DNA from: an uncultured Oscillospiraceae bacterium
GTDB taxonomy: Bacteria > Bacillota > Clostridia > Oscillospirales > Oscillospiraceae
Assembly: GCA_944385065.1 (NCBI GenBank)
Contig: CALWVX010000090.1
Coordinates: 1 to 7,140 of the forward strand
Direction: 5' to 3'
Length of the DNA stretch: 7,140 nt
Position numbers and translations under genes: made by a program. This document shows, piece after piece, positions 1 through 4,446 of the stretch (positions are counted from its first letter, which is position 1; every line of letters starts with the position of its first letter). Below the pieces are notes generated by a model. It saw nothing but the letters and a program-made list of their open reading frames with translations. It ran no database searches and had not been told where the DNA came from.

Positions 1-3
1 AAA

Positions 4-426
4 TTACTTCTTGCCGGCCTTGGGACGCTTGGCACCGTACTTGGAACGGGCCTGCATACGGCCGTTGACGCCCTGGGCATCCAGAGTGCCGCGGATGATG
101 TGGTAACGCACGCCGGGCAGGTCCTTGACACGGCCGCCGCGGATCATGACCACGCTGTGCTCCTGCAGGTTGTGGCCCACGCCGGGGATATAGGCGGTGA
201 CCTCCATCCCGTTGGTCAGCTTCACACGGGCGATCTTCCGAAGGGCCGAGTTAGGCTTCTTGGGGGTGGAAGTACGCACAGCGGTGCAGACCCCTCTCTT
301 CTGGGGGGAAGGCAGGTCGGTGCTCCGGTTCTTCAGCGTGTTCAGACCGTGCTGCAGGGCGGGGGAGGTGGACTTGAAGGCCGCCTGAGAGCGCCCCTTG
401 CGTACCAGCTGGTTAAAAGTAGGCAT
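4..426 (-). CDS. rpsL: 30S ribosomal protein S12
   Basis: S12 is part of the 30S decoding centre and monitors codon-anticodon pairing. The 140-residue product starts MPTFNQLVRKG and carries the family signatures PQKRGVC (41-47), TPKKPNSALRK (54-64), GHNLQEHSV (84-92) and RGGRVKDLPGVRYH (96-109). Compared with the 124-residue E. coli protein it has about 13 extra residues before PQKRGVC (about 25-40), the long form seen in Firmicutes. K56 (E. coli K43, counting Met; the classical streptomycin-resistance site) and K101 are wild type, so the sequence predicts no ribosomal streptomycin resistance; D102 matches the aspartate that is methylthiolated in many bacteria. An ATG six codons upstream (442-444) overlaps the ribosome binding site and is unlikely to be used. 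The gene lies 108 bp downstream of ybxF on the same strand, in the usual str-operon order; rpsG and fusA would be expected beyond the left edge. Confidence 0.98.
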   Translation of the reverse strand: MPTFNQLVRKGRSQAAFKSTSPALQHGLNTLKNRSTDLPSPQKRGVCTAVRTSTPKKPNSALRKIARVKLTNGMEVTAYIPGVGHNLQEHSVVMIRGGRVKDLPGVRYHIIRGTLDAQGVNGRMQARSKYGAKRPKAGKK

Positions 427-432
427 GTTGTT

Positions 433-440
433 CCTCCTTT
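433..440 (-). promoter_or_regulatory. rpsL ribosome binding site
   Basis: AAAGGAGG lies 6 nt before the ATG at 424-426. It decides the start, because the only upstream in-frame ATG (442-444) precedes and abuts this site and would encode the ribosome binding site itself. Confidence 0.85.
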
Positions 441-470
441 CCATGATTTGGCCCCATTGGGGCGAAATAT

Positions 471-514
471 ATTTTAACAGGACGGGAGGATTTTATTCCC
501 TTTCCCGTTAAAAT
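471..514 (-). promoter_or_regulatory. inverted repeat in the ybxF-rpsL gap
   Basis: Perfect 8-bp arms ATTTTAAC (471-478) and GTTAAAAT (507-514) flank a 28-nt interior in which GG(A)/(T)CC pairs can extend the stem with mismatches. A second small palindrome, GCCCC-ATT-GGGGC (451-463), lies between this structure and the rpsL ribosome binding site. Position suggests a leader or processing structure in the ybxF-rpsL message, or a weak internal promoter region given the A+T-rich stretch. I see no convincing -35/-10 pair here, so the role is open. Confidence 0.35.
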
Positions 515-534
515 CAGGTAAACTTGAGGCGGGA

Positions 535-777
535 TCACCTCAGCAGGACCGCCACGGCGGCCCCCACGGCGATGCCGCAGGCGGAGCCCAGCTCCTTCAT
601 GGAGGGGGCCTGCGTCACCGGCACCTGCTGCCGCACCGCCTCCTGAACCAGGGGCTGGAGCAGCCTGGGGTCGGCGTCCATGGCCATGAACAGCCGGGCG
701 GCCCGGCCGTCCTTCAGGGCGCGGCGCACCTGCTTGGCTCCCACCACCTTGTTGGGGGTGTTCAGTTGCTCTAGCAT
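535..777 (-). CDS. ybxF: L7Ae/L30e-family K-turn RNA-binding protein (YbxF)
   Basis: The 80-residue product aligns along its whole length with B. subtilis YbxF (82 residues), a small L7Ae-family protein that binds kink-turn RNAs. Conserved features are GAKQ (13-16; GTKQ in YbxF, the RNA-contacting strand-helix junction), LKDG (21-24), DADP (34-37), and the C-terminal SMKELGSACGIAVGAA (59-74), whose LG-ACG segment forms the specificity loop. Its place between rpoC and rpsL is the canonical Firmicutes position. The reading frame is open back to 1032, but the ATG at 775-777 is preceded by a Shine-Dalgarno sequence and gives the family's normal length and N-terminus. Unlike the usual arrangement it is separated from rpoC by about 3.7 kb and has its own strong promoter at 923-951. 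Confidence 0.93.
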   Translation of the reverse strand: MLEQLNTPNKVVGAKQVRRALKDGRAARLFMAMDADPRLLQPLVQEAVRQQVPVTQAPSMKELGSACGIAVGAAVAVLLR

Positions 778-784
778 CTCGGTG

Positions 785-795
785 CCCTCCTCCTT
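785..795 (-). promoter_or_regulatory. ybxF ribosome binding site
   Basis: The purine run AAGGAGGAGGG on the minus strand offers AGGAGG 11 nt, or GGAGGG 7 nt, before the ATG at 777. It supports this start over more distal in-frame Met codons (up to 1032), whose predicted extension shows no family similarity. Confidence 0.75.
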
Positions 796-883
796 GCCGG
801 CCCGGGCCCATTGTCCCGTCCCGCCGGCTCTCCCCGCCGTCCCCCTCTCGGGCTCCGGTCCGGGTTCTTTCCGGGTTTCATCG

Positions 884-909
884 GGTAAAAGGGCGCAATA
901 GCCCCTACC
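884..909 (-). promoter_or_regulatory. 5' leader hairpin of the ybxF transcript
   Basis: In the leader RNA, GGTAGGGGC (909 down to 901) can pair with GCCCTTTTACC (894 down to 884) around a 6-nt loop (900-895), giving about nine pairs with a G-U pair and a 2-nt bulge. It begins less than 10 nt after the likely transcription start (about 916). Such a 5'-terminal stem could protect the message or act in control; the rest of the leader (778-883) is GC-rich with no recognised riboswitch. Confidence 0.4.
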
Positions 910-922
910 ACCGCAAGTTGAG

Positions 923-951
923 ATTATACCATGTTCCGCCCCTGCCGTCAA
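923..951 (-). promoter_or_regulatory. housekeeping sigma-factor promoter for ybxF-rpsL
   Basis: On the minus strand a -35 element TTGACG (951-946) and a perfect -10 element TATAAT (928-923) are separated by exactly 17 nt (945-929). Initiation is predicted near 916, giving a leader of about 140 nt before ybxF. The match to the sigma-A consensus is 11 of 12 bases with ideal spacing. A strong local promoter fits the separation of ybxF-rpsL from rpoBC by opposite-strand genes. Confidence 0.88.
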
Positions 952-960
952 GGACAATTT

Positions 961-1023
961 CCCCTGAAACCCCCGGAATTTCAGGGGGTTCGGCTGGGAA
1001 ACCTGCCGGAAAATTTTTTCCGG
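961..1023. repeat. two perfect palindromes upstream of the ybxF promoter
   Basis: CCCCTGAAA (961-969) and TTTCAGGGG (979-987) are perfect 9-bp arms around a 9-nt loop, starting 9 bp upstream of the ybxF -35 element. A second palindrome, CCGGAAAA-TT-TTTTCCGG (1006-1023), has 8-bp arms. Neither has a clean T-run following it on the minus strand. They could stop transcription arriving from the island, serve as an operator, or be repeat remnants. Confidence 0.45.
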
Positions 1024-1111
1024 GCCGCGCAACCGGCGCGGGCGGTCTGCGTCTGGATCATTGGAAGGAAAACTTCGGACCGCTGCGGCGGGACGGGGGA
1101 TGGGGTTGTTT

Positions 1112-1189
1112 CGCCGCCCCGGCGGCGACCCACTTTGTCTACAGCGACAAAGTGGGCAAAACGCCGTTTAGAAACCTGCGGTTTCTAAA
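1112..1189. repeat. run of three adjacent perfect hairpins
   Basis: Three inverted repeats follow one another: CGCCGCC-CC-GGCGGCG (1112-1127); CCCACTTTGTC (1129-1139) with GACAAAGTGGG (1146-1156), 11-bp arms and a 6-nt loop; and TTTAGAAACC-TGC-GGTTTCTAAA (1167-1189), 10-bp arms and a 3-nt loop. Reading frames through this stretch resemble no protein family. This is most likely a dispersed intergenic repeat of the host genome rather than a gene. Confidence 0.55.
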
Positions 1190-1752
1190 AATTTCCCTTC
1201 GGCAATTTCTATGCTTGCATACTCCTTCCATCCAGCGCGCGGGTGCAAATCAAAAGGCGGGTATTTTCTCCGCCCGCTGCCGCTCGTATGCAAAATTTGC
1301 CAACAGGCGCGTTTCCTTGTTTATATGGCGCGCCTCCCAGCTTCTCTCAGGAACAGCGGGCGCACACTGTGCGCCTCTACAAACGGCGAGGCCCTCAAAA
1401 AATTCCTAATTCCTAACTCCTTCGTCGTCGCAAACTCCATACGCCCCAGGGCGGCTTCATCTCGGCCCAAGAGCCGCCGCTGTGCGGCGGTTGGCCTCGA
1501 AACACGCCTGCGGGCGCAGTCTTGGCCCTTCGGGCCAATTCACCTTCTCGTTCGCTTCCGCCTGGCGGCGAAAGCTCCCTCATTCTGCTGCTCCTCCCTA
1601 CCCCCTCTGTCGCTACGCGGCATCTCCCCCTGACAGGGGGAGTCGGCCTCTCCCCACGCGCCCCGGAGCGCAGCCGTTAGCGGCTTTGCCGCTTTACGGA
1701 TGCGGCCTGCCCCTTGCGGGTACTTCGCTGGGCTCGCGCGGGGGCCCCAAAA
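1190..1752. other. non-coding stretch full of small palindromes
   Basis: I see no credible gene here. The stretch holds GGCGCACA-C-TGTGCGCC (about 1350-1366), CTCCCCCTG-A-CAGGGGGAG (1624-1642), AGCGGC-TTT-GCCGCT (1679-1693), TTGGCCC-TTC-GGGCCAA (1522-1538), three 7-bp units AATTCCT/AATTCCT/AACTCCT (1401-1421), and the dispersed repeat at 1457-1519 listed separately. Reading frames that run through it (for example 1211-1633 and the extension upstream of the serpin start) have low-complexity, repeat-derived translations without ribosome binding sites. Confidence 0.6.
1457..1519 (+). repeat. dispersed repeat, copy A
   Basis: This segment matches the minus strand of 4343-4407. The 25-nt core 1469-1493 differs from 4394-4370 by one base, which lies in the 3-nt loop of the hairpin CCGCCGC-NNN-GCGGCGG. 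A 14-nt block, GCCTGCGGGCGCAG (1506-1519), is identical to the reverse complement of 4343-4356. The gap between the two blocks is 12 nt here and 13 nt in copy B, and similarity extends to TCATCTC at the left end. The copies lie in opposite orientation on either side of the serpin-ferredoxin genes. Confidence 0.75.
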
Positions 1753-1808
1753 CTCCTATTTCCTATCTCCTATCTCATATCTTCACTCTTCACTCTCCAC
1801 TCTATATT
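1753..1808 (+). repeat. 7-bp tandem repeat array upstream of the serpin gene
   Basis: Seven in-phase heptamers occupy 1753-1801: CTCCTAT, TTCCTAT, CTCCTAT, CTCATAT, CTTCACT, CTTCACT, CTCCACT, followed by a degenerate unit CTATATT (1802-1808). The array ends at the serpin ribosome binding site, so it forms the immediate 5' flank and is probably transcribed as an unstructured pyrimidine-rich leader. It enters through GGCCCCAAAACTCCT (1743-1757), identical to 3806-3820 before the second array. Confidence 0.8.
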
Positions 1809-1817
1809 AAAGGAGGT
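1809..1817 (+). promoter_or_regulatory. serpin ribosome binding site
   Basis: AAAGGAGGT is a full Shine-Dalgarno match 6 nt before the ATG at 1824. It fixes the serpin start, since the frame is open upstream to 1482 through repeat sequence. Confidence 0.88.
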
Positions 1818-1823
1818 CTCCCC

Positions 1824-3095
1824 ATGAAACGCATTCTGTCTCTCGCCCTTGCGCTGACCCTCGCCCTGACCCTGCCCGGCTGCGGGACTGCCGCCGCCGA
1901 CTACACCGTGCTCACCGCCGAGCCCATCTCCGTCCAGTACGACGGCCCGCCCGAGCTGGCCGAGACCGCCCGGGAGGCCGTGGCCGCCCTGGGGCTGGAT
2001 CTGCTCCGGGGGGCCCGGGACCAGACCGGCGAGCCCGCCCTGGTCTCCCCCCTGTCGGTGGTGCTGGCCCTGTCCATGGCGGCCAACGGGGCCGACGGGG
2101 ACACCCTGGCCCAGATGGAGGCCGTCCTGTCCGGCGGGGCCGGACTGGATGTGCTCAACGCCCTGTGCCAGGATCTGGCGGAGGACTATGAAAACCTGGG
2201 GGGCTCCACGGAGTGCTCCATCGCCAACAGTCTGTGGGTGGACCCGGAGGGCCAGATCAAGGAGGACTTCATCGGCCGGTGCATCGGCATCTTCGACGCC
2301 CAGGTGATCCAGGCGGAGCTGTCCGACCCGGGCATCGTCCCCGCCCTCAACGGCTGGGTGTCCGACCACACCGACGGCATGATCCCCTCCATTCTGGACC
2401 AGCCCTTTTCCCAGAACGCCGCCGCCCTGCTGGTCAACGCCCTGTACCTGAACAACACCTGGGAGACGGAGTTTGACCCCGTCCAGACCAGAGCACAGAC
2501 CTTCACCCGCGCCGACGGAGGCGCGGAGGAGCTGGACTTTTTGAACCACTTCGAGGAATATTTCCCCTATCTGGCCGGGGATGGGGCCCAGGGCGTCCTC
2601 CTCCCCTATGACGACGGGCGGCTGGCCTTCTTCGCCCTCATGCCGGCGGAGGCGGGGGCGGATTTTGGGACCTGGCTGGCCGGCCTGGACGGGGATACGC
2701 TGGCCGGTCTGGCGGCAGAGGCGGAGGAGGCCCGATTCCTGCGCCTGTCCCTGCCCAAGTTCGAGGCGGAGTGGAAGGGGGAGCTGAAGGATGTGCTGGC
2801 CGCCCTGGGGCTGGAGCTGCCCTTTGACGACACCGGTCGGGCCGACTTCTCCCGGCTGGGAGACAACCCCGCGGGCTATTTTCTCAACCAGGTCATCCAC
2901 GCCGCCAGAATCGAGGTGAACGAGGAGGGCACCCGGGCGGCCGCCGCCACGGTGGCGGTGGCCGAGGCCGGCTCCGCCCCGCCGGAGGACGGGATCACTC
3001 TCCTCTTCAACCGGCCCTTCCTCTATGGGATTGTGGACCGGGAGACCGGCGTACCCCTGTTTCTGGGGACCTTTGAAGGAGGAGGGGCCGCATGA
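1824..3095 (+). CDS. lipoprotein serpin (serine protease inhibitor)
   Basis: The 423-residue product is a serpin preceded by a lipoprotein signal: basic MKR, hydrophobic 4-17 and lipobox LPGC with C20 as lipidated residue, predicting display on the outer membrane face. Serpin signatures in order are SPLSVVLALSMAANGA (75-90), ANSLWVD (134-140), LVNALYLNNTW (203-213), LPY (260-262), LPKFEAEWKGELKDVLAALG (310-329), the shutter-type histidine H359, hinge NEEGT plus AAAAT (366-376), and NRPFLYGIVD with PLFLGTF at the C-terminus. The hinge has Thr at P14 and Ala at P12-P9, the pattern of inhibitory serpins. Counting from both ends of the loop puts the scissile bond near G383-S384. The usual Asn four residues before SPLS is Pro (P71). 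The serpin fold is clear; the target protease is unknown, but a small P1 would suit elastase-like or subtilisin-like enzymes. The final codons overlap the next gene's ribosome binding site and start (ATGA). Confidence 0.95.
   Translation: MKRILSLALALTLALTLPGCGTAAADYTVLTAEPISVQYDGPPELAETAREAVAALGLDLLRGARDQTGEPALVSPLSVVLALSMAANGADGDTLAQMEAVLSGGAGLDVLNALCQDLAEDYENLGGSTECSIANSLWVDPEGQIKEDFIGRCIGIFDAQVIQAELSDPGIVPALNGWVSDHTDGMIPSILDQPFSQNAAALLVNALYLNNTWETEFDPVQTRAQTFTRADGGAEELDFLNHFEEYFPYLAGDGAQGVLLPYDDGRLAFFALMPAEAGADFGTWLAGLDGDTLAGLAAEAEEARFLRLSLPKFEAEWKGELKDVLAALGLELPFDDTGRADFSRLGDNPAGYFLNQVIHAARIEVNEEGTRAAAATVAVAEAGSAPPEDGITLLFNRPFLYGIVDRETGVPLFLGTFEGGGAA
3076..3085 (+). promoter_or_regulatory. 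ribosome binding site inside the serpin 3' end
   Basis: AAGGAGGAGG lies 6 nt before the ATG at 3092 and encodes part of the serpin tail EGGGAA. With the ATGA stop/start overlap it indicates translational coupling of the two genes. Confidence 0.8.
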
Positions 3096-3463
3096 AAAAA
3101 TGGCTGTTTCCCGCCCTCTGGCTCCTCTCCCTGGCCGCCGCCGCTCTGCCGGCCTTCCAGGCCGGGCGCGCCTCCGCCCCGGTCCCGGCCGTGGGCGAGA
3201 CCTTCTACGCCGCAGTGGATCAAATCAACGGCAGCTCCCTGGCCGTCACCGGTCTGGCGGTCAACGACATCAACCACCGGGGGGCCTTCACCTTCTCGGT
3301 GTCAGAGGACACCGCTCTGGAGTGGCGGCACGCCCCCATTGCCCTGTCTGAGCTGGAGCCGGGGGACACGGTCTCCGTCACCTACACCGGCGGGGTCCGG
3401 GAGAGCTGCCCCGCCGGGATCGACGGGGTGGTCCGGGTCCAGCTGCTGGACGACGAGAAGTAG
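3092..3463 (+). CDS. small exported protein, DUF3221-like (putative OB-type beta domain)
   Basis: The 123-residue protein has a signal peptide (MKKW, then hydrophobic 5-22, likely cleaved after FQA24 or slightly later). There is no lipobox, so it is probably secreted or loosely held outside the membrane. The mature part (about 35-120) shows alternating beta-type segments: FYAAVDQINGSSLAVTG, FTFSVSEDTALEW, and SELEPGDTVSVTYTG followed by ESCPAGIDGVVRV. The LxxGDxVxVxYxGxxxESxPAxI pattern resembles the DUF3221 (YobA-like) family, which has no established function; this assignment is from memory of the family pattern and is moderate. Its start overlaps the serpin stop by 4 bp, so both come from one message. 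It may help localise or regulate the serpin, but nothing in the sequence proves this. Its stop codon lies within a hairpin (3460-3487). Confidence 0.82.
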   Translation: MKKWLFPALWLLSLAAAALPAFQAGRASAPVPAVGETFYAAVDQINGSSLAVTGLAVNDINHRGAFTFSVSEDTALEWRHAPIALSELEPGDTVSVTYTGGVRESCPAGIDGVVRVQLLDDEK

Positions 3464-3487
3464 GGCGGGGGCAAGCCCTCGCCCTAC
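3460..3487 (+). terminator. hairpin at the end of the serpin unit
   Basis: A 12-pair stem with one G-T pair, GTAGGGCGGGGG (3460-3471) against CCCTCGCCCTAC with the intervening loop CAAG, includes the TAG stop at 3461-3463. No U-run follows, so intrinsic termination is uncertain. It may instead protect the 3' end of the message or be a copy of a genome-wide palindrome. Confidence 0.5.
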
Positions 3488-3573
3488 ACGGTGCGTATTT
3501 CGCGGTGCCCGGCGATCTCGACAGGCGCAAGGGCAGGGCGCGCCGGGGCCGGAGGAATCGGCCTGCGCAAAAA

Positions 3574-3627
3574 GGCCTCCCTCTGACGAGGGAGGTGGCA
3601 TTTGCGCAGCAAATGACGGAGGGAGAG
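3574..3627 (+). repeat. REP-like palindromic repeat, forward copy
   Basis: CCTCCCTC-TGAC-GAGGGAGG (3576-3595) is followed by TGG and the hairpin CATTTGC-GCA-GCAAATG (3599-3615), then ACGGAGGGAGAG. The two-hairpin layout recurs in reverse orientation at 3752-3798 with a different inner stem but the same flanking motifs (GGTGGCA and TGACGGA). This is typical of dispersed intergenic palindromes in clostridial genomes. Confidence 0.65.
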
Positions 3628-3683
3628 ACCTGGGGCATCATGCGCGTCCCGCAGCGAGCCCGCCCTGTTTTTTCTCTCCCCCA

Positions 3684-3722
3684 GTCAGCCTTGCGGCTGA
3701 CAGCCCCCTCGTCAGAGGGGGC
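3684..3722. repeat. REP-like double hairpin
   Basis: Two perfect hairpins stand 1 nt apart: GTCAGCC-TTGC-GGCTGAC (3684-3701) and GCCCCCTC-GTCA-GAGGGGGC (3703-3722). The second is a relative of the CCTCCCTC/GAGGGAGG stem at 3576-3595, with the reverse-complement loop (GTCA against TGAC), so this element is a related palindrome in the opposite sense. Confidence 0.6.
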
Positions 3723-3751
3723 CAGGGGTCAGGCGGCGGAGCAGCGCCTCA

Positions 3752-3798
3752 TCCGTCACGGCCTCCGGCCGTGCCACCTTCCCCTAAAGGGGAAGGCT
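3752..3798 (-). repeat. REP-like palindromic repeat, inverted copy
   Basis: CACGGCC-TCC-GGCCGTG (3757-3773) is followed by CCTTCCCC-TAAA-GGGGAAGG (3777-3796). Read on the minus strand it has the same architecture as 3574-3627: a pyrimidine/purine stem, GGTGGCA, a variable inner stem, then TGACGGA. The inner stems have changed sequence while keeping pairing, which points to selection on structure or to independent insertions. Confidence 0.6.
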
Positions 3799-3815
3799 TG
3801 GCGGTGGCCCCAAAA

Positions 3816-3886
3816 CTCCTGTCTCATATCTCCTATCTCCACTTCTCCACTCTCAACTCTCCACTCTCCACTCTCAACTCTTCCCT
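3816..3886 (+). repeat. 7-bp tandem repeat array upstream of the ferredoxin gene
   Basis: Ten heptamers: CTCCTGT, CTCATAT, CTCCTAT, CTCCACT, one extra T at 3844, then CTCCACT, CTCAACT, CTCCACT, CTCCACT, CTCAACT, CTTCCCT. The consensus CTC(C/A)(A/T)(C/A)T matches the array before the serpin gene. The entry GGCCCCAAAACTCCT (3806-3820) is identical to 1743-1757. The array ends about 60 bp before the ferredoxin start. Confidence 0.8.
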
Positions 3887-3935
3887 CCCCGCATAACTTT
3901 TCCAGTTTTCGGGCAAACTTCCCCCAAACCCAGAG

Positions 3936-3942
3936 AGGAGGA
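3936..3942 (+). promoter_or_regulatory. ferredoxin ribosome binding site
   Basis: AGGAGGA stands 6 nt before the ATG at 3949 and supports that start. I find no convincing -35/-10 pair between the repeat array and this site. Confidence 0.8.
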
Positions 3943-3948
3943 AGCTTC

Positions 3949-4134
3949 ATGACCGCCCATGTCAATGGGAACTGCATCGGCTGCGGCCTGTGCCCCAACC
4001 TGTGCCCCGACGTGTTCTCCATGACCGACGAGGGGGTGGCCGCCGCCCGGGACGAGTTCTCCCCGGAGTACGGCCCCCAGGTCCAGGAGGCCGCCGAGAG
4101 CTGCCCGGTGAGCGCCATCGAGATCGGGGAGTGA
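3949..4134 (+). CDS. single-cluster [4Fe-4S] ferredoxin
   Basis: The 61-residue soluble protein carries CIGCGLCPNLCPDVF (9-23) and SCPVSAIEI (51-59). C9, C12, C15 and C52 are the expected ligands of one [4Fe-4S] cluster. C19 matches the fourth cysteine of the CxxCxxCxxxCP motif, which in 60-residue ferredoxins of the Thermotoga type is not a ligand but part of a disulfide; the partner cysteine is absent here. The protein is acidic and of normal size for a low-potential cytoplasmic electron carrier. It stands alone with its own ribosome binding site, 485 bp from the gene before it and converging on rpoC, so no redox partner can be named from context. Confidence 0.95.
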   Translation: MTAHVNGNCIGCGLCPNLCPDVFSMTDEGVAAARDEFSPEYGPQVQEAAESCPVSAIEIGE

Positions 4135-4152
4135 GCCCCGCACATAGAAGCA

Positions 4153-4182
4153 AGCGGCCCCTGACCTTCCGGTCGGGGGCCG
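4153..4182 (+). terminator. hairpin after the ferredoxin gene (twin copy 1)
   Basis: CGGCCCCTGACC-TTCC-GGTCGGGGGCCG (4155-4182) forms 12 pairs with one G-T pair, 20 bp after the ferredoxin stop. The following AAATTTCG is not a U-run, so termination may be inefficient. The 30 nt 4153-4182 differ from 4447-4476 at one base. Confidence 0.55.
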
Positions 4183-4316
4183 AAATTTCGAAAAAGCGGC
4201 AGAGCCACTTTTTCGAGAAAGGCTGCACGGAATTTCAGCCTCGATTTCTTGCGAAATTGTCGGCCAAAATTCCGTGAGAAGTGTCATTTCCGAGGCACAT
4301 GTCCCCGGAAATGACA
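4181..4316. repeat. cluster of strong hairpins between ferredoxin and rpoC
   Basis: After the palindrome CGAAATTTCG (4181-4190) come three stems: CGAAAAAGCGGC (4189-4200) with GCCACTTTTTCG (4204-4215), 11 of 12 pairs; CACGGAATTT (4226-4235) with AAATTCCGTG (4267-4276), whose next GCC/GGC also pair and which encloses a smaller ATTTC/GAAAT stem; and TGTCATTTCCG (4282-4292) with CGGAAATGACA (4306-4316), 11 perfect pairs. No gene is visible. This may be a structured 3' region shared by converging transcripts, or a composite repeat element. Confidence 0.6.
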
Positions 4317-4342
4317 TGATTAAATTTTATTCCGCCGTCTGC

Positions 4343-4407
4343 CTGCGCCCGCAGGCGCGTTTCGGAGCGCAACCGCCGCATAGCGGCGGCTCTTAGCGCG
4401 GAGATGA
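4343..4407 (-). repeat. dispersed repeat, copy B
   Basis: This is the inverted partner of 1457-1519. It contains the hairpin CCGCCGC-ATA-GCGGCGG (4373-4389) inside the 25-nt core 4370-4394 and the identical 14-nt block at 4343-4356. It lies between the hairpin cluster and the rpoC terminator hairpin. Confidence 0.75.
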
Positions 4408-4446
4408 CGACGGAACTCCTTGCAGGAGGGCTTGTTTGACACACTG

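Noticed and set aside
4..426. Streptomycin-resistance change in S12
   Set aside because: K56 and K101, the positions equivalent to the classical resistance sites, are both lysine.
427..444. Upstream ATG adding six residues (MERRNN) to S12
   Set aside because: Those codons spell the rpsL Shine-Dalgarno sequence, and the family N-terminus is MPTxNQLVR.
918..1633. Several overlapping plus-strand frames in the non-coding region (918-1409, 931-1188, 1211-1633)
   Set aside because: They read through perfect hairpins, overlap one another, lack ribosome binding sites and resemble no protein family; they are repeat-derived.
1753..1808. Possible CRISPR array
   Set aside because: Units are 7 bp with no spacers and no cas genes are nearby.
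1803..1808. TATATT as a -10 element for the serpin gene
   Set aside because: Initiation about 7 nt later would fall in the ribosome binding site and remove it from the message; no -35 element is appropriately placed either.
1482..1823. N-terminal extension of the serpin frame by 114 codons
   Set aside because: The extension is translated from palindromic repeats and the heptamer array. The ATG at 1824 has a full Shine-Dalgarno sequence and begins a classical lipoprotein signal.
1770..2900. Long reading frame (376 codons) on the minus strand opposite the serpin gene
   Set aside because: It is the antisense shadow of the high-GC serpin gene. Its translation is Gly/Gln/Val-rich low-complexity sequence with no family signature and no ribosome binding site.
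3505..3900. Frames through 3505-4134 (plus) and 3756-4317 (minus), including a minus-strand peptide repeating EWRVESG
   Set aside because: The peptide repeat is the heptamer array read in frame (3 x 7 = 21 nt). The plus-strand frame only joins repeat DNA to the ferredoxin, whose own ATG has a ribosome binding site.
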